64,000 nucleotides of DNA from Cryobacterium aureum (GCF_002954245.1 NZ_PPTG01000045.1:19379-83378); one strand, 5' to 3'. Positions 18,844-28,021 are shown, numbered from the stretch's first letter. The notes: a model not told the origin generated them from the letters alone. Numbers and translations: made by a program.

Positions 18844-18881
18844 CTGCAAGCCCCCATCCAGTCTTGGGTGGGGGCTTGCAG
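18844..18881 (+). terminator. Hairpin after the UPF0182 gene
   Basis: CTGCAAGCCCCCA (18844-18856) pairs perfectly with TGGGGGCTTGCAG (18869-18881) around a 12-base loop, starting 19 bases after the stop codon. There is no T-run, so it would be a U-tract-free terminator of the kind common in actinobacteria. Confidence 0.65.
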
Positions 18882-18999
18882 CGTATCTAACCGATGGTGT
18901 TTGATGCCAGTAGAGGAATCCATTTTCGGTGCCCAACTGGCGATATCAGCCCAAAGTGGTCGACCGTGCTTTCAGGGTGTGCTAAATTTGTACTTGTAG

Positions 19000-19073
19000 C
19001 GCGGGGTGGAGCAGTTCGGTAGCTCGCTGGGCTCATAACCCAGAGGTCGTAGGTTCAAATCCTGCCCCCGCAA
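19000..19073 (+). tRNA. tRNA-fMet(CAT), copy 1
   Basis: A 74-base cloverleaf. It has acceptor strands CGCGGGG/CCCCGCA with the initiator-specific C1 x A72 mismatch, anticodon stem CTGGG/CCCAG carrying three consecutive G-C pairs next to the loop CTCATAA (anticodon CAT), and T loop TTCAAAT. These are the signatures of an initiator tRNA. CCA is not fully encoded (ACA follows the stem). The same 74 bases recur at 21270-21343. Confidence 0.95.
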
Positions 19074-19140
19074 CAGAGAAGTCCAGATCAGAAAAGTTTT
19101 TTGACCCCGCAATAGGGAATAAAGATGACTGACTCGGCGC

Positions 19141-19178
19141 AAATCCGGCGTAGCCCCTGGCTACGCCGGATTTTTTTT
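19141..19178. terminator. Strong bidirectional terminator between tRNA-fMet and ppk2
   Basis: A 15-bp perfect stem, AAATCCGGCGTAGCC (19141-19155) with GGCTACGCCGGATTT (19159-19173), a 3-base loop and an eight-T run (19171-19178) on the plus strand. It ends the tRNA transcript and, read the other way, could also serve the leftward ppk2 transcript. The rest of the 19074-19308 interval holds nothing else I can identify. Confidence 0.85.
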
Positions 19179-19308
19179 ATCTCCAGTGGAGGCGCGCCTG
19201 AACCTCCTCGTCGACGCTCGGACGGGTTCGTACACCTGTCTGGTATGACTGAGACAGCACACGCAGGCGACCTGTACTGCATGTGACCCCGACACCGGCA
19301 CCACTCGG

Positions 19309-20163
19309 TCAGGTGGTCGAGAGGCGTACCTTCTCGGCCTCGACGTCGAAGTCTGCCGTCGGCCAGGTGAGGACCATGCTCTTGAGCGCTTCGATGAGCA
19401 GGTGCTGCACGACGAGGCGGGCGTACCATTTGCGGTCGGCCGGCACTACGAACCAGGGCGCTGCCGCCGTTGACGTGCGTTCCAAGACAATCTGAAAGGC
19501 CTCCTGGTAGGCCGGCCAGTGCATCCGCTCGTCGACGTCGACCGTGTGATACTTCCAGTATTTGTCTGGTCGGACGAGTCGCTCGCCAAGGCGTGATTTT
19601 TGCTCGGTGGAGCTGATTTGTAGCATGACCTTGATCACGGTGGTGTCGTCGTCGACGAGTTCCTGCTCGAACGCGTTGATCTGGTTGTAACGTTTCTTGA
19701 TCTCGGCGAGCGGCGCGAGCTCGTGCACTCTCGCGATGAGAACGTCCTCATAATGGGAGCGGTCGAACACCCCGATCATTCCGGCCGCCGGCACCCGCTT
19801 GCGAATGCGCCACAAAAAGTCGTGCGTCAGTTCCGCTTTGGTTGGGGCTTTGAACGCATAGAGGCTGACGCCCTGCGGATCGACGGCACCGATCACGTGT
19901 CGTACGATGCCGCCCTTGCCCGCCGTGTCCATGGCCTGCAGCACGAGCAGAATTCTACGATTGTCGCCAGACTTGCTGTTGGCGAAGAGTTTCTCCTGTA
20001 GCTGCGAGAGAACGCCGGCGGCTTGCTTTGCCGCCGCGGGCGCGTGTTTCTTTCTTCCGTAGAACCCCGGCGTCGCCCGCGTATCTACACCTGCGAGGGT
20101 GAACCCGGGGGTCACCCTCAGCTGGTTGAGTGAATCTTCGCTCCAATAGCTTCTGCTGGACAT
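19309..20163 (-). CDS. ppk2: PPK2-family polyphosphate:nucleotide phosphotransferase
   Basis: A 284-residue PPK2: it transfers phosphate between inorganic polyphosphate and nucleotides. The P-loop is MDTAGKGGIVRHV, the lid/Asp motif is VFDRSHYEDVLIARVH, and the C-terminal PADRKWYARLVV with Trp-Pro (WFVVPAD) matches the family. The length fits a single-domain PPK2, but I cannot say from sequence alone whether it favours AMP, ADP or GDP. The ATG at 20163 has GAAGGG upstream on the coding strand. It is divergent from the PAP2 gene; the 230-bp gap shows no recognisable operator. Confidence 0.9.
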   Translation of the reverse strand: MSSRSYWSEDSLNQLRVTPGFTLAGVDTRATPGFYGRKKHAPAAAKQAAGVLSQLQEKLFANSKSGDNRRILLVLQAMDTAGKGGIVRHVIGAVDPQGVSLYAFKAPTKAELTHDFLWRIRKRVPAAGMIGVFDRSHYEDVLIARVHELAPLAEIKKRYNQINAFEQELVDDDTTVIKVMLQISSTEQKSRLGERLVRPDKYWKYHTVDVDERMHWPAYQEAFQIVLERTSTAAAPWFVVPADRKWYARLVVQHLLIEALKSMVLTWPTADFDVEAEKVRLSTT

Positions 20164-20393
20164 GGTGCACCCTTCGCTGCTGCATATTCTGCACCGCTGC
20201 CCGCGCCGATGCTAGAGCCAGAGCAGGCCGGGCTGTGCGAGTAAAATCCCTGCATCTCATTGATTCCCCTCCGCGGGCCCGATCCGTTCGAGCCCAGGCG
20301 GCCAACCGCCAGACCAAAGGTTGCGCTCACGGTGCGCGGTCCCGTTCCGGGTCCACCCTCGTAGTCCCGCCACGGACGATCTAGCATTACCTC

Positions 20394-21080
20394 ATGAACG
20401 CCCACGGGAATCCGGTAGTTGCTGCCACACCACCGGCGAAACGTGTCACTCGCCGCTGGCCACTAATCAGCGGTATCGCCGCCCTACTATTGTGTGCCGG
20501 CCTGGGTGCGTACATTGTGTTCCGCGACAACGGCGCGCCCTTCACGGTCGACACGGCGTGGATGAACTTCATCGACCCGCACCGAGCGCCTGCCTTCACC
20601 GTCGTCGCGTTGGCAATGAGCTTCATCGGCGGCGGCTGGCCAGGCACGCTGATCATCCCGGTATTGATCATTGCCGTCCTGGTCTGGCTGAAACGACCGT
20701 GGGGCGCCGGATATTTCTTGGTAGCGACCGCGCTGACCGGAGGCCTGGTGCAGGTGCTCAAGCACCTGTTCGGCAGGGCCCGGCCAGGGGACATCATCGT
20801 CACCGTGGATTTTGGATCTTTCCCGTCTGGTCACGCGGCCAATGCGGCGGTCATGGCCGTGGTCTTGTCGATTCTCTTCCCGTTCTGGTGGATGCGAGTG
20901 GCCGGCACCATCTACACAATCGGAATGATGCTCAGCCGCACCTACGTCGGCGCGCACTGGCTGTCCGACACGATCGGAGCGATGCTGCTCGGAATCGGTG
21001 TGGCGATCGTGCTCTGGGCGCCGGTTGCGGCCAAACTGGACGGCGAACGTGAACTCGCGCGCCAGCATCCGTCTGGTTGA
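20394..21080 (+). CDS. PAP2-family membrane phosphatase
   Basis: A 228-residue integral membrane protein with about six hydrophobic segments and the three PAP2/acid-phosphatase signatures in order: KHLFGRARP (KX6RP), FPSGHA (PSGH) and SRTYVGAHWLSD (SRX5HX3D). Such enzymes dephosphorylate lipid phosphates (phosphatidate or polyprenyl diphosphate) on the outer face of the membrane. The exact substrate cannot be read from the sequence. It is a single-gene unit between ppk2 and the second tRNA-fMet. Confidence 0.9.
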   Translation: MNAHGNPVVAATPPAKRVTRRWPLISGIAALLLCAGLGAYIVFRDNGAPFTVDTAWMNFIDPHRAPAFTVVALAMSFIGGGWPGTLIIPVLIIAVLVWLKRPWGAGYFLVATALTGGLVQVLKHLFGRARPGDIIVTVDFGSFPSGHAANAAVMAVVLSILFPFWWMRVAGTIYTIGMMLSRTYVGAHWLSDTIGAMLLGIGVAIVLWAPVAAKLDGERELARQHPSG

Positions 21081-21269
21081 GGGCACCCCACCCTCCCGCT
21101 CGAGCACTCGGCGAAAACTCGGCGCGATAGCGTCCCCAACGAGGTCGAAGTTGGCCGAGCTATCACGAAGAGTGAGCTAAACTAAGAGCACCAACGCAAA
21201 CAGCTGGATCGAGAAACCCGATCTGACTAGGCTTTTTTCGAAGGACGACCGCCGCAAAGTGGTCAGTGT

Positions 21270-21343
21270 CGCGGGGTGGAGCAGTTCGGTAGCTCGCTGG
21301 GCTCATAACCCAGAGGTCGTAGGTTCAAATCCTGCCCCCGCAA
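21270..21343 (+). tRNA. tRNA-fMet(CAT), copy 2
   Basis: Base-for-base identical to the initiator tRNA at 19000-19073 over the whole mature region, including the C1 x A72 mismatch and the CTCATAA anticodon loop. The flanks differ. Here CC follows the discriminator A, again without a full CCA. Confidence 0.95.
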
Positions 21344-21348
21344 CCGAT

Positions 21349-21380
21349 GCCCCCGGAACCCTTGGTTCCGGGGGCTTTTT
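21349..21380 (+). terminator. Intrinsic terminator of tRNA-fMet copy 2
   Basis: GCCCCCGGAACC (21349-21360) pairs with GGTTCCGGGGGC (21364-21375), 3-base loop, then TTTTT, starting 6 bases after the tRNA. Confidence 0.9.
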
Positions 21381-21722
21381 CTCGTGCCCGTCTCCCTCCA
21401 CACCACCGCAGCTGCGCTCACCGGTTCCTGGCTTGCTCTGACGGCGGCATCCGTCGCGATCTGACGGCCCCGACTAGGTAAAGCCTCCGTAACCAGGACG
21501 GCCTGGCGTCGAGTTCCGGCCCCCTTGCTGACTCGACCGGATCGGGCACCGGGCGCACTAGAACAAGAGTTTCCTCGCCCGGCGGCGCCGTTCCCGACGC
21601 TCCGCGCTGACTCTGATCGAAGTTGTTGTGAATATGTCATGACATTAAGCGCAAAGGGCGCTACTGTGGGGTAAACGGCGCAACGCCGACCGCTTCGAGT
21701 TCTGAAAGTTGCCCATCGACGT
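21381..21722 (+). promoter_or_regulatory. iolC upstream region with promoter and palindromic operator
   Basis: A 342-bp gene-free stretch. The first 240 bases show nothing I recognise. At 21634-21645 lies the perfect palindrome ATGTCATGACAT. Its right half contributes a -35-like ATGACA (21639-21644), and 17 bases later is a -10-like TACTGT (21662-21667). A repressor on the palindrome would therefore block RNA polymerase. Related palindromes occur at 27980-27989 (before iolG) and 33724-33735 (before gntR). Confidence 0.7.
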
Positions 21723-22685
21723 ATGACGACCTCACCGCGAACCCCCCACGATGTGCTGACCATTGGTCGCGTCAGCGTTGACATCTATCCCTTGCAGGAT
21801 GGCGTCGGCCTCGAAGACGTCTCGACCTTCGGCAAGTACCTCGGTGGCAGTGCCACGAACGTTGCCGTCGCAGCGGCGCGGCATGGCCTGGCCTCAGCGG
21901 TCGTCACGCGTACCGGAAACGACCCGTTCGGCAACTACATTCACCAGGAACTGCGCCGCCTGGGCGTGAGCGATGAGTACGTCTCCGGCGTGCCCGACCT
22001 GAACACCCCCGTCGTGTTCTGCGAGATCTTTCCGCCGGATGACTTTCCGCTCTACTTCTACCGGGCACCCAAAGCCCCCGACCTCGTCATTAATCCTGAT
22101 GAACTCGACCTCGCGGCCATCGCGAACGCCAGCATCTACTGGTCGACCGTGACCGGTCTGAGCGAAGAACCGAGCCGATCCGCTCATTTCGCGGCCTGGC
22201 AGGCCAGAGGCCGCAGGCCGCTGACCATTCTCGATCTGGACTACCGGCCCATGTTCTGGGCTTCGCCCGCGGAAGCGAGCGCCCAGGTCGCACTGGCCCT
22301 CAGTCACGTCACCGTCGCTGTCGGCAACAAGGAGGAGTGTGAGGTCGCCGTCGGGGAGACCGAACCGCTGCGCGCCGCCGACGCGCTGTTGGAACGCGGC
22401 ATCGAACTGGCCATCGTTAAACAGGGTCCCAAGGGCGTGCTCGCGAAGACTCGCACCGAAACCGTCGAGGTGCCGCCGTATTTCGTCGACGTGGTCAACG
22501 GCCTCGGCGCCGGCGACAGCTTTGGCGGGGCGCTCTGCTACGGACTGCTGCAGGAGTGGCCGCTGCGCCGTATCCTGCAATTCGCCAATGTGGCCGGCGC
22601 CATCGTCGCCAGCCGTCGGGAATGCTCGACTGCCATGCCAACGACCACTGAGGTTGAAGAAATCATGAAGGGACTGCCAGCATGA
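21723..22685 (+). CDS. iolC: 5-dehydro-2-deoxygluconokinase
   Basis: A 320-residue PfkB-family sugar kinase. The two family signatures are visible: GGSATNVAVAAARHG near residue 40 and NGLGAGDSFGGAL near 260, whose Asp is the catalytic base. In inositol catabolism it phosphorylates 2-deoxy-5-keto-gluconate, and its position as the first gene of the iol locus supports that role over other PfkB substrates. Its ATGA overlaps the start of the aldolase-like gene. Expression is likely controlled by the palindrome about 80 bp upstream. Confidence 0.93.
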   Translation: MTTSPRTPHDVLTIGRVSVDIYPLQDGVGLEDVSTFGKYLGGSATNVAVAAARHGLASAVVTRTGNDPFGNYIHQELRRLGVSDEYVSGVPDLNTPVVFCEIFPPDDFPLYFYRAPKAPDLVINPDELDLAAIANASIYWSTVTGLSEEPSRSAHFAAWQARGRRPLTILDLDYRPMFWASPAEASAQVALALSHVTVAVGNKEECEVAVGETEPLRAADALLERGIELAIVKQGPKGVLAKTRTETVEVPPYFVDVVNGLGAGDSFGGALCYGLLQEWPLRRILQFANVAGAIVASRRECSTAMPTTTEVEEIMKGLPA

Positions 22686-23563
22686 CCAGGCTTGACTTCG
22701 ACGCGCTGCGTCATGCCCGCGCGGCGAACCCCGAGCGCATCGGCGAGATTCTGGCCAGCCGCACGCGGCGCGAGCTGATTCGCGGCGATGGCCGACTATT
22801 CATCGTGGCCGCCGATCATCGTGCCCGCGGCGCCCTCGGCGTGCGTAAAGATGCCACAGCCATGGCCAACCGATATGCGCTGCTCGAAAGCCTCGCGACC
22901 GCGCTCTCCCGTCCGGGCGTTGACGGCGTGCTGGGTACCCCCGACATCATCGACGACCTGGCCCTGCTCGGACTGCTCGACGACAAGATCGTGGTCGGAT
23001 CGATGAACCGCGGCGGGCTGTGGGGTTCGTCCTTCGAAATGGATGACCGCTACACCGCCTACGACATCGACCGCATCCAGCGCGACCGCATCGACTTCGC
23101 CAAGAATCTCGTACGCATCAACCTCGAAGATGCCGGCTCGCTGACCACCCTCGAGGCGACAGCGCTGGCCGTGAGCGAGGCGGCAGCGGCCGGTATCCCG
23201 ATCATGCTGGAGCCGTTCATGAGCTCCTGGGTCGACGGTCGCGTCAAGAACGACCTCACGGCGGATGCCGTCATCCTCTCGATTGCCATCGCCGAGGGCC
23301 TCGGCAACTCCAGCGCCTACTCTTGGCTGAAGCTGCCGGTCGTTGCCGACATGGACCGCGTGATGGCGGCCACCACTCTACCGACTCTGCTCCTCGGTGG
23401 TGACCCGGTCGGCGACCAGACCGAAACGTTCGAATCCTGGCGCCACGCCCTTGACCTCCCCGGAGTGCGCGGACTCGTCGTGGGCCGCAGCCTGCTCTAC
23501 CCGCACGACGGCAACGTCGAGTCGGCTATCGACACCGCCGCCGCCCTCGTGCACGGCGCCTGA
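22682..23563 (+). CDS. Cgl0158-family (beta/alpha)8 protein, probable iol-pathway aldolase
   Basis: A 293-residue TIM-barrel protein resembling the Cgl0158 family and class I aldolases of the DeoC/LacD type. Visible strand-end motifs include FIVAADHRARGALG, IVVGSMNRGG, LVRINLEDAGS, IMLEPFM and WLKLPVVADM, where the Lys could form the Schiff base. It occupies the slot of IolJ, which splits 2-deoxy-5-keto-gluconate 6-phosphate into dihydroxyacetone phosphate and malonic semialdehyde; no canonical iolJ is present in the window. The role is an inference from context. The start overlaps iolC by 4 bp. Confidence 0.82.
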   Translation: MTRLDFDALRHARAANPERIGEILASRTRRELIRGDGRLFIVAADHRARGALGVRKDATAMANRYALLESLATALSRPGVDGVLGTPDIIDDLALLGLLDDKIVVGSMNRGGLWGSSFEMDDRYTAYDIDRIQRDRIDFAKNLVRINLEDAGSLTTLEATALAVSEAAAAGIPIMLEPFMSSWVDGRVKNDLTADAVILSIAIAEGLGNSSAYSWLKLPVVADMDRVMAATTLPTLLLGGDPVGDQTETFESWRHALDLPGVRGLVVGRSLLYPHDGNVESAIDTAAALVHGA

Positions 23564-23599
23564 AACTTTCATCCACTCTCGTTCAGAAAGAAGACCACT

Positions 23600-25111
23600 A
23601 TGCCCGGAACAACCACGGATTTAGCCCTCGTCGCGCACTGGATCAACGGAAAGGAGCAACCGGGAATCTCCGGCCGCACCGCCCCGGTTTACGACCCCGC
23701 TCTGGGCACGGTCAGCAAAAACGTGTCGCTCGCCGACCAGGCCGAGATTGCGGCCGCCATCGCGAGCGCCAAGGCCGCTTTTCCCGCCTGGCGCGACCTG
23801 TCCATGGCCAAGCGTCAGCAGGTTTTGTTCAGCTTTCGTGAGCTGCTCAACGCCCGCAAGGGTGAAATGGCCGAGATCATCACCAGCGAGCACGGCAAGG
23901 TGCTTTCCGATGCCCTCGGCGAGATTTCCCGCGGCCAGGAGGTCGTTGAATTCGCCTGCGGTATTCCGCATCTGCTCAAGGGGGACTACTCAGAAAACGT
24001 CTCCACCGGCGTCGACGTATACTCCACCCGCCAGGCCCTCGGCGTTGTCGCCGTGATCAGCCCCTTCAATTTTCCGGCCATGGTTCCCATGTGGTTCTTC
24101 CCGCTCGCGCTCGCGGCCGGCAACGCGGTCATCCTCAAGCCGAGCGAGAAGGACCCGAGCTCGGCCATCTGGATGGCCAAACTGCTCCAGGAAGCCGGCC
24201 TCCCCGACGGTGTGTTTACCGTGCTACAGGGCGACAAGGAGTCCGTCGACGGCCTGCTCGAGCACCCCGACGTGAAGGCCATCTCCTTCGTTGGTTCGAC
24301 CCCCATCGCCCAGTACGTCTATGAAACCGGCACTCGCCACGGCAAGCGCATCCAGGCCCTCGGCGGAGCTAAGAACCACATGCTGGTGCTGCCAGACGCC
24401 GACCTCGACCTCGTCGCTGACTCCGCCATCAACGCCGGCTTCGGCAGCGCGGGGGAGCGCTGCATGGCCATCAGCGTGATCGTCGCTGTCGAACCCGTCG
24501 CCGACGTGCTGATCGAGAAAATTGTCACGCGCATGAACACCCTCACCGTTGGCGACGGTCGTCGCTCCTGCGATATGGGCCCGCTCGTCACGGAGGTGCA
24601 CCGCGACAAGGTCGCCAGCTACATCGACATTGCGAAGGAAGACGGTGCCAACATCGTCGTCGATGGCCGCGGCATCGAGGTTAACGGCGACCCGAACGGA
24701 TTCTGGCTCGGCCCGACCCTGATCGATGCCCTGCCGGTGACGTCCAAGGCGTACACCGAAGAGATCTTCGGCCCGGTACTCTCGGTGGTACGCGTGGCGA
24801 GCTACGAGGAGGGCGTTGAGCTGATCAACTCCGGTGCCTTTGGCAACGGAACCGCCATCTTCACCAACGACGGCGGCGCGGCTCGCCGTTTTCAGAACGA
24901 GATCGAGGTGGGCATGATCGGCATCAACGTACCGATCCCGGTTCCCGTGTCGTACTTCTCCTTCGGGGGCTGGAAGAACTCTCTGTTCGGCGACACCAAG
25001 GCGCACGGCGTCGAGGGCGTGCACTTCTTCACGCGCGGCAAGGCCATCACCAGCCGCTGGCTCGACCCGAGCCACGGCGGCATCAACCTCGGCTTCCCAG
25101 AGAACAACTAG
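23600..25111 (+). CDS. iolA: CoA-acylating (methyl)malonate-semialdehyde dehydrogenase
   Basis: A 503-residue aldehyde dehydrogenase of the MmsA/IolA branch. The N-terminus begins with VAHWINGKEQPG, typical of MmsA. The cofactor-site segment is ISPFNFPAMVPMWF and the catalytic Cys lies in GSAGERCMAISV. It converts malonic semialdehyde to acetyl-CoA and CO2, the last step of inositol breakdown. It follows the aldolase gene by 36 bp with CAGAAAGAAG before the ATG, and the iolB start comes 3 bp after its stop, so it is in the same operon. Confidence 0.94.
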   Translation: MPGTTTDLALVAHWINGKEQPGISGRTAPVYDPALGTVSKNVSLADQAEIAAAIASAKAAFPAWRDLSMAKRQQVLFSFRELLNARKGEMAEIITSEHGKVLSDALGEISRGQEVVEFACGIPHLLKGDYSENVSTGVDVYSTRQALGVVAVISPFNFPAMVPMWFFPLALAAGNAVILKPSEKDPSSAIWMAKLLQEAGLPDGVFTVLQGDKESVDGLLEHPDVKAISFVGSTPIAQYVYETGTRHGKRIQALGGAKNHMLVLPDADLDLVADSAINAGFGSAGERCMAISVIVAVEPVADVLIEKIVTRMNTLTVGDGRRSCDMGPLVTEVHRDKVASYIDIAKEDGANIVVDGRGIEVNGDPNGFWLGPTLIDALPVTSKAYTEEIFGPVLSVVRVASYEEGVELINSGAFGNGTAIFTNDGGAARRFQNEIEVGMIGINVPIPVPVSYFSFGGWKNSLFGDTKAHGVEGVHFFTRGKAITSRWLDPSHGGINLGFPENN

Positions 25112-25114
25112 ACG

Positions 25115-26020
25115 ATGGCGACGCCATCCGCTGACTGGTTCTATGCCAGGGGCTCCCTCGAGCGTGACGGCTGGGAATCCGTCGTCGACACCGCTATCAG
25201 CGGATGGCGTTATACCGGTATCCGCGTCGCCGCCCTGGCTGCGGGAGACTCCGTGTCGCTGGCTGCGGAAGCGGTCGAACGCATCGTGGTGCCCCTCGCG
25301 GGCTCGTTCACGGTGCGGTACAGGCTCGCGGGGGAGACCGAGCCGCGGGTGCGGGTTCTCGCGGGGCGAGCATCCGTTTTTCACGGACCGACCGACACGC
25401 TCTACCTGCCCACCGGCACCGCTCTGGCGGTTGAAGGCGCAGGCCGGGTCGCGGTGGCCGAGGCGCCGACCGACCGGGTGCTTCCGGTGGCCTATATTCC
25501 GAAAGCGGATGTCCCGATCGAGCTGCGCGGGGCTGGTCGCTCCAGCCGTCAGGTGCACAACTTCGGCACTCCGGCCAGCCTTGCGGCCGACCGGTTGATC
25601 GTGTGTGAGGTGATCACTCCGGCCGAGAACTGGTCGAGCTACCCGCCGCACAAGCACGACGAGTACACCCCCGGCGTGGAGTCGAAGCTGGAGGAGATCT
25701 ACTACTTCGAGAGCAACGTCACCCGTGGCCAGATTGCGCCGGAGACGGCGAAACCGTTCGGCCTCATGCGCACCTATTCCTCCGAGGCCGGCGATATCGA
25801 CATCATGGCCGAGGTGCGCACCGGTGACGTCGCCCTCGTTCCGTTCGGCTGGCATGGACCGTGCGTGGCGGCCCCCGGCTACGACCTCTATTACCTCAAT
25901 GTGATGGCCGGGCCGGATCCGGACCGCTCGTGGCAGATCAGCGATGATCCGGCGCACGGCTGGATTCGTGACACTTGGGTGGGCCAGGAGTTCGATTCCC
26001 GGCTTCCCTACACTTCTTGA
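25115..26020 (+). CDS. iolB: 5-deoxy-glucuronate isomerase
   Basis: A 301-residue bicupin protein of the IolB family, which isomerises 5-deoxy-glucuronate to 2-deoxy-5-keto-gluconate. The metal-binding cupin motif is visible as YPPHKHDEYTP, with LEEIYYFES and the distal GWHGPCVAAPGYDLYYLN characteristic of IolB. The start lies 3 bp after the iolA stop. It precedes iolD in a run of five genes on one strand. Confidence 0.94.
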   Translation: MATPSADWFYARGSLERDGWESVVDTAISGWRYTGIRVAALAAGDSVSLAAEAVERIVVPLAGSFTVRYRLAGETEPRVRVLAGRASVFHGPTDTLYLPTGTALAVEGAGRVAVAEAPTDRVLPVAYIPKADVPIELRGAGRSSRQVHNFGTPASLAADRLIVCEVITPAENWSSYPPHKHDEYTPGVESKLEEIYYFESNVTRGQIAPETAKPFGLMRTYSSEAGDIDIMAEVRTGDVALVPFGWHGPCVAAPGYDLYYLNVMAGPDPDRSWQISDDPAHGWIRDTWVGQEFDSRLPYTS

Positions 26021-26052
26021 CTTCCCAGGCATTACCGAAAGGACACAACGCA

Positions 26053-27954
26053 GTGACTACTCGTCGCATGACAGTTAGCCAGGCCCTCATCGAGTTTCTC
26101 GCGCACCAGTACACCGTTGATGGCGACGTGCGGGAGCGCACGATCGTGGGAACCTTCGGCATCTTCGGTCACGGAAACGTCGCGGGAATCGGCCAGGCCC
26201 TCAAACAGCTGTCCGTCGAAGACCCCACGCTGATGCCGTATCACCAGGCACGAAATGAGCAGGGGATGGTGCACGAGTCGGTGGCCTTTTCACGGATGCG
26301 TCGGCGGCGGTCGACTTTCGCCTGCACCGCCTCGGTCGGGCCCGGTGCCACAAACATGCTGACCGGCGCCGCCCTGGCGACGATCAACCGGCTCCCCGTG
26401 CTGCTCCTTCCCTCCGATACCTTTGCCACCAGGGTGGCAGACCCGGTGCTGCAGCAGTTGGAGCTGCCGCACGACGCGAGCATCAGCGTGAACGATGCTT
26501 TCAAACCGCTGTCTCGGTTCTTTGACCGGGTGCAACGCCCCGAACAGCTCTTCTCGGCCGCGATCGGCGCCCTGCGGGTACTCACCGACCCGGTTGAAAC
26601 GGGTGCGGTCACGCTGTGCCTTCCGGAGGACGTGCAGGCGCAGGCGCTGGACGTGCCGGTAGAGTTTCTCGCCGACCGGGACTGGCACATCCGGCGCCCC
26701 CGACCCGATCGCGGCGTCATCGACCAGGTGGTGCGGGCCATTCGCGAGGCCAATCGCCCCATGATCGTCGCCGGCGGAGGCGTCATCTACTCGGACGCTG
26801 CAGCGGCGCTCGCCGCCTTCGTCGAACTCACCGGTATTCCGGTGGGTACCTCGCAGGCCGGCGTCGGATCGCTGGTGTGGGACCACCCGCAGAGCCTCGG
26901 CGCCGTGGGGACCACCGGAACGACCGCCGCCAACCGCGTGGCCCGTGACGCCGACCTGATCATCGGAATCGGCACCCGCTACAGCGACTTCACGACTGGC
27001 AGCCGCACCGCCTTTCAACATCCGGGGGTTCGCTTCGTCAACATCAACGTGGCGTCATTCGACGCGATCAAGCACGGTGCCACCATTGCGGTGGTCGCCG
27101 ATGCCCGGGAAGCTCTGTTGGAGTTAACGGGGGGTCTCGACCGCTACCGCGTCGACGCTGAATACGCCGATCGCATCCGCTCGGAAAAGGCAGAGTGGAC
27201 CGCGGTCGTCGATGCAGCGATCGCGCCCAGCGGGCGGCCGTTGCCAGCACAGTCGGAAATTATCGGTGCCGTGCAGCACGCCTCGGACCCGCGCGACGTG
27301 GTCGTCTGCGCGGCCGGTTCGCTACCCGGGGACCTGCATAAACTCTGGCGGGTGCGCGACGAACTCGGCTACCACGTGGAATACGGGTTCTCGTGCATGG
27401 GGTACGAGATCGCCGGAGGCATCGGCGTGCGGCGTGCAGCACCGGACCGCGACTCAATCGTCCTGGTCGGCGACGGCTCCTACCTGATGATGCACACCGA
27501 GATCGTGTCGGCCGTGGCCGAGGGGCTTAAAGTCATCATCGTGCTGGTACAAAATCACGGCTACGCCTCCATCGGCCATCTCAGCGACACGGTGGGCTCG
27601 CAACGGTATGGCACGCAGTATCGTTTTCAGGACAAGGCCCACAACAACTTCGAAACGGATGCGACGTTGCCGATCGACCTGGCGGCCAACGCAGCAAGTC
27701 TCGGAATTGCCGTGATCAGAGTCGAACCGGGGACAAACGCCATCGCCGATCTTGCCGTGGCCATGAAAACGGCGAAGGCATCCAGCACGGCCACCCTCAT
27801 CCACATCAACAGCGATCCCTTGTTGTTCTCGCCCGATACGGAGAGCTGGTGGGACGTGCCGGTGGCCGAAGTTTCAGCTCTCGACAGCACGACACAAGCG
27901 CGTCTGGACTACATGGCTCAACGTGAAAATCAGCGCCCGTATCTCGGCGCCTAA
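26053..27954 (+). CDS. iolD: 3D-(3,5/4)-trihydroxycyclohexane-1,2-dione acylhydrolase
   Basis: A 633-residue thiamine-diphosphate enzyme that opens the cyclohexane ring to 5-deoxy-glucuronate. The N-terminal pyrimidine-binding region has FGIFGHGNVAGIGQAL, the ACTSVGPGATN-like site reads CTASVGPGATNM, and the diphosphate-binding motif is GDGSYLMMHTEI ending in VQNHG. The GTG at 26053 was chosen because GAAAGGA ends 9 bp upstream; a longer frame from 25975 would overlap iolB. It is the last gene of the first iol run. Confidence 0.95.
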   Translation: MTTRRMTVSQALIEFLAHQYTVDGDVRERTIVGTFGIFGHGNVAGIGQALKQLSVEDPTLMPYHQARNEQGMVHESVAFSRMRRRRSTFACTASVGPGATNMLTGAALATINRLPVLLLPSDTFATRVADPVLQQLELPHDASISVNDAFKPLSRFFDRVQRPEQLFSAAIGALRVLTDPVETGAVTLCLPEDVQAQALDVPVEFLADRDWHIRRPRPDRGVIDQVVRAIREANRPMIVAGGGVIYSDAAAALAAFVELTGIPVGTSQAGVGSLVWDHPQSLGAVGTTGTTAANRVARDADLIIGIGTRYSDFTTGSRTAFQHPGVRFVNINVASFDAIKHGATIAVVADAREALLELTGGLDRYRVDAEYADRIRSEKAEWTAVVDAAIAPSGRPLPAQSEIIGAVQHASDPRDVVVCAAGSLPGDLHKLWRVRDELGYHVEYGFSCMGYEIAGGIGVRRAAPDRDSIVLVGDGSYLMMHTEIVSAVAEGLKVIIVLVQNHGYASIGHLSDTVGSQRYGTQYRFQDKAHNNFETDATLPIDLAANAASLGIAVIRVEPGTNAIADLAVAMKTAKASSTATLIHINSDPLLFSPDTESWWDVPVAEVSALDSTTQARLDYMAQRENQRPYLGA

Positions 27955-27970
27955 ACCGTGTCGACAAGAT

Positions 27971-28021
27971 TTGTCAGTATGTCAAGACAAACCCTTGACG
28001 ACCGTTTGGCAACCGTATACC
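27971..28021 (+). promoter_or_regulatory. iolG promoter and operator
   Basis: TTGTC (27971-27975) and GACAA (27986-27990) form an outer inverted repeat, and TGTCAAGACA (27980-27989) forms an inner near-palindrome like those before iolC and gntR. A -35-like TTGACG (27995-28000) and -10-like TATACC (28016-28021) follow with a short 15-base spacer. The Shine-Dalgarno GGAGG is at 28067-28071. Confidence 0.6.

Noticed and set aside
21190..21240. Weak hairpin followed by TTTTTT upstream of tRNA-fMet copy 2
   Set aside because: Only a 5-bp stem some bases away from the T-run; not convincing as a terminator.
24224..26032. 602-codon minus-strand frame over iolA-iolB
   Set aside because: Shadow of two coupled iol genes.
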